DNA of 64,000 nucleotides from Natrinema gelatinilyticum (GTDB lineage Archaea; Halobacteriota; Halobacteria; Halobacteriales; Natrialbaceae): assembly GCF_024266705.1 (NCBI RefSeq), contig NZ_CP100756.1, forward strand, positions 1,612,001-1,676,000. The letters run 5' to 3'. A program made the translations under genes and the position numbers. The notes beneath the pieces are model-generated. The model saw only the letters and a list, made by a program, of their open reading frames with translations. It did no database searches and was not told the origin of the DNA. Within the stretch, counting starts at the first letter, position 1. The number at the start of each line of letters is the position of its first letter. Below are positions 1 through 9,221 of the stretch, piece after piece.

Positions 1-1701
1 CGGCAGTCGCTTCTGGGCGGTTGTGTCTCGCTCGCGGACCGTGACGGCCTCGTCTTCGAGGCTCTCGTAGTCGACGGTCACGCAGAACGGCGTCCCGACC
101 TCGTCCTGGCGGCGGTAGCGACGACCGATATTCCCGGAGTCGTCGTACGTGACCGATAGACCTGCTTCCCGCAAGGCTGCAGCGACCTCCCGGGCTTCGG
201 TCTCGAGTTCGTCGTCGTTTTGCAGCGGGAAGACGCCGACGAACGTGGGTGCGACCTCGGGTTCGAGGTCGAGGTACGTGCGTTCCTCGCCGTCGACCTC
301 GTCCTCACGGTAGGCGTGATGCAACACGGTGTAGACGACCCGGTCGACGCCGAAGGACGGTTCGACGACGTGGGGCGTGATGTGTTCGCCGGCCTCCGTT
401 TTCGCTTCGAGAGAGAACCCCGTCGTTTCGACTGGAATCTCGCGCGTTTCGCCGTCGAGGTCGATCTCCACGGTTTCCCCGTCGAACGCACTGCGATTGC
501 GCGCAGCTAACTCCTCGAGTTTCTCGACGACGGTCTCGGCGTCACCGCCGAATTCCGGCCCGAGGTAGCTCATGTCGGGGTCGACGGTGGCGCGCTCGAC
601 GGTCCTGGGTTCGTCGTACTGTTTGAAGATCGTGAACCGATCGCCGGAATGGTCGCCGTGTTTCGAGAGGTCGTAGTTCCCGCGGTGGGCGAAGCCGGCC
701 ATCTCGATCCAGTTTCCGTCGATTTCGCTTTCGGCGTCCCAGCAGTCGCTAGCGTAGTGGGCACGCTCGCCCGGGAGGTGCTGGCGATAACGGAATCGAT
801 CCATGTCGACGCCGACCGCCTCGTACCACGGTTTCGCGACGCCGAGGAAATACGCGACCCACTGATCGGTGATGATCCCCGCCGCGACGGCCTCGCCGAT
901 CGTCGTCTCGATCTCCGTACCCCCCTCCGCATCCTGCTCGCTGGCCGGATACAGGGTCACGGTAACGTCTTCGACGCTCGAGAGGTCCGGCTCGTCAGCC
1001 TCGGGATCGATGAAGTATTCGAGTTCGGCCTGCGTGAACTCGCGCGTACGGATGATCGAACGTCGAGGGCTAATCTCGTTGCGGTAGGCGCGCCCGATTT
1101 GCGTGACGCCGAAGGGAAGCTGATTGCGCGCGTACTCCTTCAGTCGAGGGAACTCCACGAAGATGCCCTGTGCCGTCTCGGGACGCAGATATCCCGGCTG
1201 GGAGTCGCCGGGGCCGATGTTCGTTTTGAACATGAGGTTGAAGGCTTCGACGGCCTGACCCGCGAGTCCCGCGCCGCAGTTCGGGCAGACGAGTTCGTAC
1301 TCGGCGATGACCTCTTCGACCTCAGGGATCGGGAGACTTTCGGCGTCTTCGTACTCCGTGTTGTCCTCGACGACGTGATCCGCCCGGTGGCTCTCGCCAC
1401 ACTCCGGGCACTCGACGAGCATGTCGTCGAACCCCTCGAGATGGCCGGAGGCCTCGAAGACGGGTTCGGGCATAATCGTCGGCGCGTCTATCTCCATGTT
1501 TCCTTCGGCGACTGCGAAGCGGTCGCGCCAGGCGTCTTCGATATTCCCTTTCAGTGCCGCACCCTGGGGCCCAAAGGTGTAGAAGCCACCGACGCCGCCG
1601 TAGGCCCCCGCGGACTGGAAGAAGTACCCCCGCCGTTTCGCCAGTTCGACCAGTTTTTCGCTCGTCGTGTCGGGAGTCTCCGCGTGTTCTTGCTCACTCA
1701 T
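1..1701 (-). CDS. glyS: Glycyl-tRNA synthetase (3' end outside window)
   Basis: Class II aminoacyl-tRNA synthetase that charges tRNA-Gly in the cytosol. The visible 567 codons run from the ATG at 1699-1701 to the window edge without a stop, so the C-terminus is missing. Near the N-terminus is a four-Cys zinc module (CPECGES, then CPNCGAG). The class II motif 2 region reads YRNEISPRR, preceded by RPETAQGIF, as in the alpha2-type glycyl enzyme of archaea and eukaryotes. The anticodon-binding domain starts late in the visible part (around FVGVFPLQ). The start overlaps the last 8 nt of the upstream CBS gene, so the two are probably co-transcribed and translationally coupled. Family assignment is secure. 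Confidence 0.96.
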   Translation of the reverse strand, partial: MSEQEHAETPDTTSEKLVELAKRRGYFFQSAGAYGGVGGFYTFGPQGAALKGNIEDAWRDRFAVAEGNMEIDAPTIMPEPVFEASGHLEGFDDMLVECPECGESHRADHVVEDNTEYEDAESLPIPEVEEVIAEYELVCPNCGAGLAGQAVEAFNLMFKTNIGPGDSQPGYLRPETAQGIFVEFPRLKEYARNQLPFGVTQIGRAYRNEISPRRSIIRTREFTQAELEYFIDPEADEPDLSSVEDVTVTLYPASEQDAEGGTEIETTIGEAVAAGIITDQWVAYFLGVAKPWYEAVGVDMDRFRYRQHLPGERAHYASDCWDAESEIDGNWIEMAGFAHRGNYDLSKHGDHSGDRFTIFKQYDEPRTVERATVDPDMSYLGPEFGGDAETVVEKLEELAARNRSAFDGETVEIDLDGETREIPVETTGFSLEAKTEAGEHITPHVVEPSFGVDRVVYTVLHHAYREDEVDGEERTYLDLEPEVAPTFVGVFPLQNDDELETEAREVAAALREAGLSVTYDDSGNIGRRYRRQDEVGTPFCVTVDYESLEDEAVTVRERDTTAQKRLP

Positions 1702-2548
1702 AGAGTGCCTCCAGCAGGTCGATGTCACAGACGATGCCGACCAGTTGCTCGCCTGTGAGTATCGGAATCTGTTCGATGTCGTTGCTGATCATCCGCTGTG
1801 CCGCCTCCTGGATCGACGTCCCGGCCGAGACCGTGACGACATCGTCGCTCATGAATTCCCGTACCGGTTTCGCCGGGATCTCGATGTCACGCGTGGGAAG
1901 ATAGCGGCTGCCGACGGCTTTGATGCCCTCCCACGACCACTCGTCGTCCTGATCACCGAAGTTGTCGCCTGTCGCCTCTTCCCCCTCGACGATCCTGGCG
2001 ACCTCGAGAATGTCGACCTCCGTGAGAATGCCACTCATTTCTCCGTCGTCGTCCAGCGCGACGGTGTAGGGGACGTTCGCGTAGGAGAGCTCACGTTCGG
2101 CGACGGGCAACGGCGTTCCCTCGTAGGTCGTGTTCACGTCCTCGCTAGCGACGGATTCGACGGATCCGTCCGCCTCCTGCTCACCCGCCGCAATCGCGTG
2201 AATCACGTCCGTCACCGTAACGATTCCCTCGAATTCGCCGTCGACGACCGGAACCCGTCGTGCACCCTCCTCGACCATCGTCTGAGCGGCGTCTTCGAGC
2301 CGGGTCTCGGAAGTCGTCGTCGGCACGTTCTCCTCCATCAGCATGACGAGTTGATCTTCGTCCGGTTGTTCGATGAGCGTCTCTCGAGAGATCAGTCCGC
2401 GGTATTTCGGGCCGTTGTCGGTCGGCTTGATGACCGGCACTGACGAGAACGATTGCTCCTGAAGATACTCGAGGACGTCCGAGCGGGTACCTGGCAGGTC
2501 GGCGGTCACCACGTCCTCGCGGGGCGTCATCGCGTCGGCTACGTTCAT
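1694..2548 (-). CDS. CBS-domain protein (four CBS repeats)
   Basis: A 284-residue protein made of tandem CBS motifs, which usually sense adenine nucleotides. Two pairs are visible: residues about 1-125 (MNVADAMTPREDVV; RRVPVVDGEFEGIVTVTDV) and about 150-284 (PVREFMSDDVVTVSAG; EQIPILTGEQLVGIVCDIDL). I start it at the ATG at 2548 because it is preceded by AGGTGAT and because the extra 18 residues of the longer frame lie across the TATA box. The stop overlaps the glyS start. No partner domain (channel, kinase, IMPDH) is attached, so the regulated target is unknown; the coupling with glyS is the only clue. Confidence 0.85.
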   Translation of the reverse strand: MNVADAMTPREDVVTADLPGTRSDVLEYLQEQSFSSVPVIKPTDNGPKYRGLISRETLIEQPDEDQLVMLMEENVPTTTSETRLEDAAQTMVEEGARRVPVVDGEFEGIVTVTDVIHAIAAGEQEADGSVESVASEDVNTTYEGTPLPVAERELSYANVPYTVALDDDGEMSGILTEVDILEVARIVEGEEATGDNFGDQDDEWSWEGIKAVGSRYLPTRDIEIPAKPVREFMSDDVVTVSAGTSIQEAAQRMISNDIEQIPILTGEQLVGIVCDIDLLEALYE

Positions 2549-2570
2549 ATCACCTGGGTACGGCGAAAAT

Positions 2571-2580
2571 GAGTATAAAC
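2571..2580 (-). promoter_or_regulatory. TATA box of the CBS-glyS operon
   Basis: On the minus strand this reads GTTTATACTC and sits about 28 nt before the ATG at 2548, the usual position for a leaderless or very short-leader haloarchaeal transcript. Confidence 0.5.
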
Positions 2581-2651
2581 CCAGTGTTTCACGGACCGCC
2601 ATTCAATCGATTCCTGAGTGGTCTCGCAGCTAACCAGTCCAATTCGACGAG

Positions 2652-2659
2652 TTTATATG
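2652..2659 (+). promoter_or_regulatory. TATA box of the 53-aa protein gene
   Basis: TTTATATG lies about 26 nt before the ATG at 2682, so the transcript is probably leaderless. It is divergent from the CBS-glyS promoter about 75 nt away. Confidence 0.5.
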
Positions 2660-2681
2660 TGAATGAGTGTCAGTAACAAAC

Positions 2682-2843
2682 ATGCCGACGAACCCCTCCA
2701 CAATGGCTTCCGATGACACGATCGTCGGATCGATCGATTCGACGGCTGCAAGCGACGAATACGTCATCGCAGACATCTCCGCCGACGGTGCCTGGCTTTC
2801 TATGCAAGCGGACGATGCGCCGATGCTCCCAGCCTGGAGATAA
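2682..2843 (+). CDS. Small acidic haloarchaeal protein (DUF7556-like)
   Basis: A 53-residue acidic protein starting at ATG 2682 and ending at TAA. An inner ATG (residue 8, ASDDTIVGS) is an alternative start. The C-terminal block with YVIADISADGAWLS and a final LPAWR resembles a conserved haloarchaeal family of 50-60 residues that I remember as DUF7556; the function is unknown. The TATA box at the leaderless distance supports expression. No membrane segment, signal peptide or cysteine is present. Confidence 0.7.
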   Translation: MPTNPSTMASDDTIVGSIDSTAASDEYVIADISADGAWLSMQADDAPMLPAWR

Positions 2844-2860
2844 CTGGGAAAGGTGGAAGT

Positions 2861-3109
2861 TTATTCGACGAGGTCGATGGCGACGTCAGTCGTGGCTGAT
2901 ACCGGCATTCCGACGATCGCCGCGTAAGCGTCTTCGAGCGTCGGAGCTGTTGTCTTCGGACGCGACCCATCGGCCGTCGTTCCGAACGACACGACTGCGG
3001 TCGTCAGCGTTGGCGTCAGTTCTCCGTCCCTCGTCGCGTGAGCCTCGATAACCGTCCCATCGGGGGCTGGCAGTGTGGACTTCGATTGGTTTCGATGTGA
3101 GTTCGGCAA
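2861..3109 (-). CDS. Uncertain short ORF, possible gene remnant
   Basis: An 82-codon frame, tail to tail with the 53-aa gene, starting at TTG 3109. From about residue 17 it looks protein-like with third-position GC preference (GTVIEAHATRDGEL to ATTDVAIDLVE), but the first part does not and there is no ATG. I do not recognise it. It may be the 3' remnant of a decayed gene or an unexpressed frame. Confidence 0.3.
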   Translation of the reverse strand: MPNSHRNQSKSTLPAPDGTVIEAHATRDGELTPTLTTAVVSFGTTADGSRPKTTAPTLEDAYAAIVGMPVSATTDVAIDLVE

Positions 3110-3217
3110 GCGTCGTCCGACTTCGGGACGTACGGTACGACGCGTAGCTTTGCGGTGGGCTTCCTGCCCGATTTAGACGCCCCGTCATTTTTGTGTACCG
3201 GGCTGCTCGCTAGGCCT

Positions 3218-3736
3218 ATGGATCGTTCTCGATCACGCAGTGGCCAGACCCCGAACTCGAGCGATGATCCCCGCGTCGACCCCGACGGTTCTCGGTCGAC
3301 CGTCGCCTCCTTTCTCGGGTCGCTGGTCCCCCCGTCTCTCGCACGACGGGCGATCGACGTTTCCGTCGCGACCGACCGGGAGGCCTACGAGCGCGACGAG
3401 TCGGTCGAGATCAGTATCGAGTTCAAAAATCGGCTCCCAGTTCCCGTCGAACTCCCGACGCCCCGCCAGCGCCGCTGGGGCTGGTCCGTCGACGGTCACC
3501 TCGAGGCCACCGACGAACGCGTCTACACTCGACACAATCCGGCCACGTTTGACTTCCGCAGTGGTGAACGAAAACGGATGTCGGTGACGTGGAACGGTCG
3601 CCTCGAGCAAGTTTGGTCCAACGGCCGACGAGAGTCCGTCCTCCCGGACCCGGGCGAGTACGAGATCCGGGCGTTCGTCGCGACTCGCGGGGACGCGACG
3701 CAACCCAGCGATTCGACGACGATCACCATCGAGTAG
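3218..3736 (+). CDS. BsuPI-like beta-sandwich protein (DUF7974-like)
   Basis: A 172-residue cytosolic protein. After a polar N-terminus of about 45 residues comes a single immunoglobulin-like beta-sandwich with alternating strands (VSVATDREAYERDE, EISIEFKNRLPVPVELP) and the end YEIRAFVATRGD, the pattern of BsuPI (intracellular proteinase inhibitor) related domains common in haloarchaea. The ATG at 3218 is preferred because the longer frame starts in sequence that looks non-coding. There is no signal peptide. Whether it inhibits a protease is not shown by the sequence; the fold assignment is moderate. Confidence 0.7.
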   Translation: MDRSRSRSGQTPNSSDDPRVDPDGSRSTVASFLGSLVPPSLARRAIDVSVATDREAYERDESVEISIEFKNRLPVPVELPTPRQRRWGWSVDGHLEATDERVYTRHNPATFDFRSGERKRMSVTWNGRLEQVWSNGRRESVLPDPGEYEIRAFVATRGDATQPSDSTTITIE

Positions 3737-4334
3737 TGCAGGGAGCGGTTCTGCGCCGTTCGAGCCGACGGGAACGGTCGACCACGTTTCTCGGCAGGGA
3801 GGCCTGTCAGCGGATAATCTGGCAGGACGTCCCTCGGACAGCCGGCGTCGGTACTCGGCTGATCGAACTCGCTCTTCGTCGCCGGACGTGGAACGAGCCG
3901 GCCGGAATCGAGAGAAAAGTGTGGCTTCGTTCGTGCGTTCCGGTCATCGACCCGAGTCCTCACCCGGTGAGGAAGCCACCCGGCGGAATGCGCGTCGTGG
4001 GACGGCCGGTCTCGTCCGTCGTCCGATCGTCGCCGAATTCGGGGGAGTGTGCGATCGTTCGTCGTGCTTTTGTGAATCGTTGCGTGCCTGCCGCGACTGT
4101 AGCTAGTAGTTTACTCATACAAGAGTAAATACGAACGCTGCTCATATAAGTATTTTCGAGATGAAAGATCATGTGGATACATTGGTTTCGTCCTCTGCTT
4201 GACTAATCACAAAAATCGATTTATAGGGCCTCTTCGGACGAAATTTCAACGATACAGTAATATGCGAATTCGAAGCTCGACGCAAATCTGAATTTATAAA
4301 AATAGTGTACTATTCCGATACGTGCCGCGGGCGG
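3737..4334. other. Gene-free stretch downstream of dppF
   Basis: About 600 bp between two convergent genes. The first 400 bp are GC-rich without a convincing coding frame, the last 220 bp are AT-rich (around 4110-4320). I see no RNA gene or repeat. It may hold the transcription ends of both flanking units. Confidence 0.4.
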
Positions 4335-5915
4335 TCACCGATGCAGATGACACGCCGCGAACCGCTCGCCCGATCCGTTCACCGATTCGATATCGTACGC
4401 CGGCTGTTCACGCGCACAGATACTGCGTTCGGCGAAGGACTCGAGCAACAGGTCCGTTGCCGCGTCCCATCGAACCGACCCGTCGTTCCCGTCACTTGCG
4501 TCGCGGTCCGTCGCGAGGTGGTCGATTGCCTCCTCGACGATCGATCCCGCTTCGTCCCGCGGGAGCGCGCTATCGAAGAACTCGGCTCGTAGTTCTGCGG
4601 CCGTCATCGGTTCGAACGTCCGTCGTTTGACCGCGCGCATGAACGTCCGCGTCAACGCCCACTCCTCGTCAGTCAAGTCGTACTCGTCGGGTGCGATCAG
4701 ACGCGGACACCGCGTCCGAAACCGACACCCGGAGGGTGGATCGGCCGGGCTCGGTACCTCGCCCTCGAGGACGCCTCTGGCCCCATTTTCTCGCGGGTCC
4801 GGGACGGGAATCGAGTCGAGCAGGGCGCGCGTGTACGGATGCTGGGGATTCTCGAACAACTCCTCTTTGTCGGCGAGTTCGACGATGTGCCCGAGGTACA
4901 TCACCGCCACGCGGTCGGAGATGTGGCGGATCACCGAGAGGTCGTGGGCGATGAAGAGGTACGTGAGGCCGAACTCCTCTTGGAGGCTTTCCATCGTGTT
5001 CAGGACCTGGGCCTGGATGGAGACGTCCAGTGCGGAGACGGGTTCGTCGCAAACGACGAAATCCGGATCGACCGACAGCGCACGCGCGAGGTTGATCCGC
5101 TGGCGCTGCCCGCCGGAGAAGGCGTGGGGATACCGATTGTAGTGGCGCGGGTCGAGCCCCACCTTCTCGAGGAGGCTCTTCGCTCGCTCGCGTCGGAGGT
5201 CGTCTTTGGATGCCGAAACGTCGACCTCGACCGTGATGGTGCCGTCGTCGGCCTCCGTGGCGGTGGCCTCGAGGAGTTCCGGGGCGGTAGCCGTCAGGCT
5301 GTCGCCGTCGCGATGAACTGACACTGGAACGCGAACGACGCCGTCCTCGTCCGTGTCCATGGCGAGGTCCGCGTCGTCTGCGACCGTCGCTTCGACCTGT
5401 GCATCGATCCCCTCGGTGGTGACCGTCGCCGTCGTCGGCACGTCGGGATTCGAGGTGGGCATATCGTGAGCCCGCATCGGCTCCTCGATGATCTGGCCGA
5501 CCTTCATCCGGGGGTCGAGCGACGATTGGGGGTCCTGGAAGATCATCTGCATGTCCGACCGCGTCTGGCGAAGCTTCTCGCCGCTGAGGTCGGCCAGATT
5601 TTCTCCCTTGAAGTAGATGTCCCCGTCCGTCGGCTCGAGCAGGCGCAGGATCGTCCGACCGAGCGTACTCTTGCCGCAACCGGACTCGCCGACGAGTCCG
5701 AGGGTTTCGCCGGGCTTGATTTCGAGGGAGATGTCGTCGACTGCCTTCACGGTACTCTGATCGACGCTAATCGGCGGGAACTGGTTCGATTCGAATTTCA
5801 GGCCCCCGAACAGTCCCGAGTTCTGGGAGAAGTACTTCGTGACGTTCTCCAGTTCGAGCAGCGCCCCCTCCCGATCGTAGCTGCTCTCCTCGTCCATCCG
5901 AATCCCGCTACTCAT
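4335..5915 (-). CDS. dppF: Peptide ABC transporter ATP-binding protein, DppF/OppF type
   Basis: Second ATPase of a dipeptide/oligopeptide importer (526 aa). Walker A is GESGCGKST, the Q-loop [11 protein letters not shown], the signature SGGQRQR and Walker [14 protein letters not shown], followed by the H-loop IAHDLS. The oligopeptide-type C-terminal motif CRFRTRCP is present. Two insertions are striking: about 85 acidic, Thr/Asp-rich residues between Q-loop and signature (about 5205-5460) and about 90 residues inside the C-terminal motif, before CAREQPAYD (about 4420-4700). The start at 5915 is chosen over 5936 because a perfect GGAGGTGA lies 5 nt upstream; it overlaps the dppD stop by 8 nt. 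It is the last gene of the operon. Confidence 0.93.
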   Translation of the reverse strand: MSSGIRMDEESSYDREGALLELENVTKYFSQNSGLFGGLKFESNQFPPISVDQSTVKAVDDISLEIKPGETLGLVGESGCGKSTLGRTILRLLEPTDGDIYFKGENLADLSGEKLRQTRSDMQMIFQDPQSSLDPRMKVGQIIEEPMRAHDMPTSNPDVPTTATVTTEGIDAQVEATVADDADLAMDTDEDGVVRVPVSVHRDGDSLTATAPELLEATATEADDGTITVEVDVSASKDDLRRERAKSLLEKVGLDPRHYNRYPHAFSGGQRQRINLARALSVDPDFVVCDEPVSALDVSIQAQVLNTMESLQEEFGLTYLFIAHDLSVIRHISDRVAVMYLGHIVELADKEELFENPQHPYTRALLDSIPVPDPRENGARGVLEGEVPSPADPPSGCRFRTRCPRLIAPDEYDLTDEEWALTRTFMRAVKRRTFEPMTAAELRAEFFDSALPRDEAGSIVEEAIDHLATDRDASDGNDGSVRWDAATDLLLESFAERSICAREQPAYDIESVNGSGERFAACHLHR

Positions 5916-7077
5916 GGCCGTCACCTCCCCGCTCATCGCCGGCCGGATTCGGTGCGAGTTCGGATTCCTGCTTGTCGATTCTCCGAGTTCCCTCGAGCGA
6001 CCTCCGAGCTCCCTCGAGCGGGTAACTCTCGTCGTAGCCGACGTCGAACTCGTCGTGTTTCACGCAGGCAGCTCGATGTGGCTCGCCGTCGGCGTCAGCG
6101 ACGGTCTTCGCGTCTGGGTGGACTTGCTTGCACACGTCCCGTGCCTCGGGACAGCGCGGATGGAACCGACAGCCCGAGGGGGGATTGATCGCTTCCGGCA
6201 TTACCCCCTTGATCGCCTCGAGTTCCGTGACGGTCTGATCGGGGCGGGGGATCGAGTCGAGTAGGGCGTCCGTGTAGGGATGCTTGGTGTCGTAGAACAA
6301 CTCGTCGACAGGCGATTGCTCGACGATCTCGCCGAGGTACATAACGTTCACCCTGTCACAGATCTCGGCGACGACGCCGAGGTCGTGCGTAACCCAGATA
6401 AAACTCGTCCCATACTTCGCCTGGAGTTCGTCGACGAGGTCGAGGATCTGGCTCTCGACCGTCACGTCAAGCGCCGTCGTCGGTTCGTCGGCGATGATGA
6501 GGCTGGGTTCGCAGGCCAGCGCCATCGCGATGAGCACGCGCTGGCGCATGCCGCCGGAAAACTGGTGGGGATACTCCTCGTAGCGCACTTCGGGATCCGG
6601 AATGCCGACCTCCCGGAGCATGTCGATCGCTTTCGCTTTGGCCTCGTCTTTCGGGAGCCCGCGATTGAGTTCGATGAACTCCCGAAGCTGCCCTCCGATC
6701 GTGAAGACGGGGTTGAGCGACTCCATCGGATCCTGGAAGATAACTGCGATCTCATTACCCCGGATTCGGGTACGGATCTCTTCGGTCGAGAGCATGTCGT
6801 CGCGCTCTCGAAGCTCGCCGTCCGGCCCCTCTTCGAGGCCGAAGATGGTTTCGCCCTTGTAAGTGATCTCGCCGGCGACGATTTCGCCGGGGCTTTCGAC
6901 GAGCCGTAGCAGGCTCATCGAGGCGACACTCTTGCCGGCGCCGCTCTCCCCGACGAGGCCGACGATCTCGCCCTCGTAGACGTCGAACGAGATGCCGTCG
7001 ACGGCGCGAACGGTGCCTGAATCTGTGAAGAACTGCGTTTTGAGATCGCGAACTTCGAGTAGTGGATCAGCGCTCAT
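5908..7077 (-). CDS. dppD: Peptide ABC transporter ATP-binding protein, DppD/OppD type
   Basis: First ATPase of the importer (389 aa). Walker [10 protein letters not shown]-loop [11 protein letters not shown], signature SGGMRQR, Walker [13 protein letters not shown] and H-loop THDLGVV are all intact. The C-terminal CRFHPRCP motif typical of the oligopeptide/nickel transporter ATPases follows, then a charged tail of about 50 residues. It starts 2 nt after the dppC stop and overlaps dppF, so the whole set is one transcription unit. It should pair with DppF on the cytoplasmic face of the DppBC permease. Confidence 0.95.
   Translation of the reverse strand: MSADPLLEVRDLKTQFFTDSGTVRAVDGISFDVYEGEIVGLVGESGAGKSVASMSLLRLVESPGEIVAGEITYKGETIFGLEEGPDGELRERDDMLSTEEIRTRIRGNEIAVIFQDPMESLNPVFTIGGQLREFIELNRGLPKDEAKAKAIDMLREVGIPDPEVRYEEYPHQFSGGMRQRVLIAMALACEPSLIIADEPTTALDVTVESQILDLVDELQAKYGTSFIWVTHDLGVVAEICDRVNVMYLGEIVEQSPVDELFYDTKHPYTDALLDSIPRPDQTVTELEAIKGVMPEAINPPSGCRFHPRCPEARDVCKQVHPDAKTVADADGEPHRAACVKHDEFDVGYDESYPLEGARRSLEGTRRIDKQESELAPNPAGDERGGDGHE
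5921..5928 (-). promoter_or_regulatory. Shine-Dalgarno site that fixes the dppF start
   Basis: GGAGGTGA on the minus strand, 5 nt before the ATG at 5915 and inside the end of dppD. Haloarchaeal genes often lack a Shine-Dalgarno site, so this one is informative: it marks re-initiation within the operon. Confidence 0.7.
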
Positions 7078-7079
7078 GA

Positions 7080-8057
7080 TCAGTTATCAATCCGTGGGTC
7101 GAGTGCGTCTTGCAGGCCGTCACCGAACAGGTTGAAGCCGATGACAGTGATTAGAATCGCGAGACCGGGCCAGATGCTGTACGTCGGAGCGTTGATCATG
7201 TGGTTGCGCGACCCGGCGAGCATCTGCCCCCACGACGGCGTCGGTGGCTGTGCGCCGAACCCGAGGAACGACAATCCGGCGATGATCAAAATCGAGTAGC
7301 CGATCTGTAACGTCGACTGGACCAGCACCGGTGCGAAGCTGTTCGGAATGACGTGTCTGAGGATGATGTTTCGGTCCTTGACGCCCGCCGCTTTCGCAGC
7401 CTCGATGTAGTCTTCCTCGCGGACACTTACGACGCGGGACCTGATCAGGCGGTTGAACACGGGTATCGACGCGATTCCGACGCCGATGATGGCGAACCAG
7501 ATGTTGTTTCCGAGAACGGCCATGATCGCGATCACGAGCACGAGGAACGGAATCGCGTACATCGTCTCCGTGATTCGCTGGAGCACGTCGTCGACTCGGC
7601 CGCCGTAGTACCCGGAGACGGCGCCGATGATCGTTCCACCAACGAACCCCACGACGGTTGCGAAAAAGCCCGCGGTCATCGCGATTCGTGTACCGTAGAT
7701 AAGACGGGTCAAGATGTCCCGGCCGCGGGCGTCGGTGCCGAGCGGATATTGGAGTTCGCCGCCCATGCCGACCGGCGGGAGCAATCGCAACTCGTTGATG
7801 TTGTTCGGATCGTTCACCGGATTCTGGAGGTACGTCTTCGCGAATTCGTAGTTGAACACGACGGCATCGACGGTCGTGAAGACCGTCACGGCGCACAGGA
7901 AACCGATGATGTACAGGCCGATTCGAGCGGTCGTGTCCTGTTTGACCTGCTTCAACGTATACGAGAGCCCGACGTTTGCCTCGACCTCTTCGGTCTCATC
8001 TTGGATGGGCTCTTCGTCCGCGGGGGTGTCGCCGCGTTGGTGTTCTGTCACTGCCAT
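7080..8057 (-). CDS. dppC: Peptide ABC transporter permease, DppC type
   Basis: Inner-membrane permease (325 aa). A cytosolic acidic N-terminus of about 45 residues precedes the first membrane segment (IGLYIIGFLCAVTVFTTVDA). A periplasm-facing loop with PLGTDARGRDILTRLIYGTR, characteristic of DppC/OppC proteins, is followed by the BPD_transp_1 domain with the EAA-type loop (EAAKAAGVKDRNIILRHVIP). An AGGTGAG lies just before the ATG at 8057. Gene order B-C-D-F and short spacers support the assignment. Substrate (peptide, sugar or metal chelate) cannot be read from the permease. Confidence 0.94.
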   Translation of the reverse strand: MAVTEHQRGDTPADEEPIQDETEEVEANVGLSYTLKQVKQDTTARIGLYIIGFLCAVTVFTTVDAVVFNYEFAKTYLQNPVNDPNNINELRLLPPVGMGGELQYPLGTDARGRDILTRLIYGTRIAMTAGFFATVVGFVGGTIIGAVSGYYGGRVDDVLQRITETMYAIPFLVLVIAIMAVLGNNIWFAIIGVGIASIPVFNRLIRSRVVSVREEDYIEAAKAAGVKDRNIILRHVIPNSFAPVLVQSTLQIGYSILIIAGLSFLGFGAQPPTPSWGQMLAGSRNHMINAPTYSIWPGLAILITVIGFNLFGDGLQDALDPRIDN

Positions 8058-8085
8058 CGTTTCTCACCTTCGTTGATTCCTTTCA

Positions 8086-9102
8086 TCATTCTTGGTCACC
8101 GTATTTGACTCGCGGATCGATGTACGCGTACGAGATGTCCGTAATGATAACGCCGACGAGGTACGTAACACCGAACACGATCGTCGTTCCCATCACGACA
8201 GGGTAGTCCCGTTGGTTGATCGCCTGGATAATCAGGCGGCCCATACCGTTTATTCCGAAGACGGTCTCAGTCAGCACTGCCCCACCAAGTGCCGTGCTTA
8301 GACCGAGCCCGATGATCGTGATGACCGGAAGCTGGGCGGGTCTGAACGCGTGTTTGCGGATAATTTTCCGTTCTGAAACGCCATAAGCCCGGGCGAGTTT
8401 GATATACTCGTCCTGTAACGTATCGACCATCGTCGACCGTTCGATCCGCGTGATCTGTGCCATCTGCAGCGTTCCCAGGGTAATCATCGGCAGGATCAGG
8501 TGCCTAGCCGAGAGAGCGACGATTTCTAGCTGGGTCTCGGCTCTGCGCGTCACCCGGCCGCCGGTTCCCGGCTCAGTCCACGGCATGATGAGTCCCCGCG
8601 ACGGGAACATGTCGAGGTGAGTGGCGAAGACGATGATCAACATCAGCCCGATCCAGAACGACGGTGTGGAGACGCCGATCAGTGAGACGATCCGTGCGAT
8701 GTGATCGGTCGATTCGTTTCGTCGTTTGGCGGAGATAATCCCCAGCGGAATGGCGGTGACGATCGCGAACGTGAATGCTGATACGGTCAGCAACAGCGTG
8801 ATCGGAAGCCGATTCATGATGAGTCTGGATACCGGCATTCCGGAATTGACGTTGATGCTCTCACCGAGGTCTCCCTGCGCGACGCTAGCGAGGTAATTCA
8901 GGTATCGCTCGTAGACCGGCTTATTCAGCCCATACTTGGCCCTCACTTCGGCGATCTGTTCTACGCTCGGTGACGGCCCGAGCATGATGGCTACCGGGTC
9001 GCCGGGAATGGCGTTGACGAGGAAGAACACGATCGTTATGATCCCGAGCAGCACCGGTACCGCTTGCACTAGTCGCCACGCTGTGTACCGAAGTAAACTC
9101 AT
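8086..9102 (-). CDS. dppB: Peptide ABC transporter permease, DppB type
   Basis: Membrane permease (338 aa) that forms the translocation channel with DppC. The N-terminal segment with VLLGIITIVFFLVNAIPGDP is the classic DppB/OppB start, followed by the long extracellular region (YGLNKPVYERYLNYL) and five further membrane segments. The EAA loop reads YIKLARAYGVSERKIIRKHA. It lies 28 nt upstream of dppC and about 120 nt downstream of the binding-protein gene; that AT-rich gap may allow differential expression of the binding protein. Confidence 0.94.
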   Translation of the reverse strand: MSLLRYTAWRLVQAVPVLLGIITIVFFLVNAIPGDPVAIMLGPSPSVEQIAEVRAKYGLNKPVYERYLNYLASVAQGDLGESINVNSGMPVSRLIMNRLPITLLLTVSAFTFAIVTAIPLGIISAKRRNESTDHIARIVSLIGVSTPSFWIGLMLIIVFATHLDMFPSRGLIMPWTEPGTGGRVTRRAETQLEIVALSARHLILPMITLGTLQMAQITRIERSTMVDTLQDEYIKLARAYGVSERKIIRKHAFRPAQLPVITIIGLGLSTALGGAVLTETVFGINGMGRLIIQAINQRDYPVVMGTTIVFGVTYLVGVIITDISYAYIDPRVKYGDQE

Positions 9103-9221
9103 GAATGATCACCCACTCATATGATACTGCACTAATTCTACCATCCTACTGTGTTCAAATTTCAATATTTTTTGGAATCGTCCGCTGCCAACAAATATGT
9201 TTCCTTTCCGTCTTTGGCCGA
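9103..9221. other. AT-rich gap between dppA and dppB
   Basis: About 120 bp with several A/T runs (for example around 9155-9175), unlike the otherwise 2-30 nt spacers of this operon. It could hold a partial terminator or an internal promoter; I see no clear hairpin. Confidence 0.35.

Noticed and set aside
4305-4630. Plus-strand frames over the dppF end
   Set aside because: Antisense to the dppF C-terminal extension.
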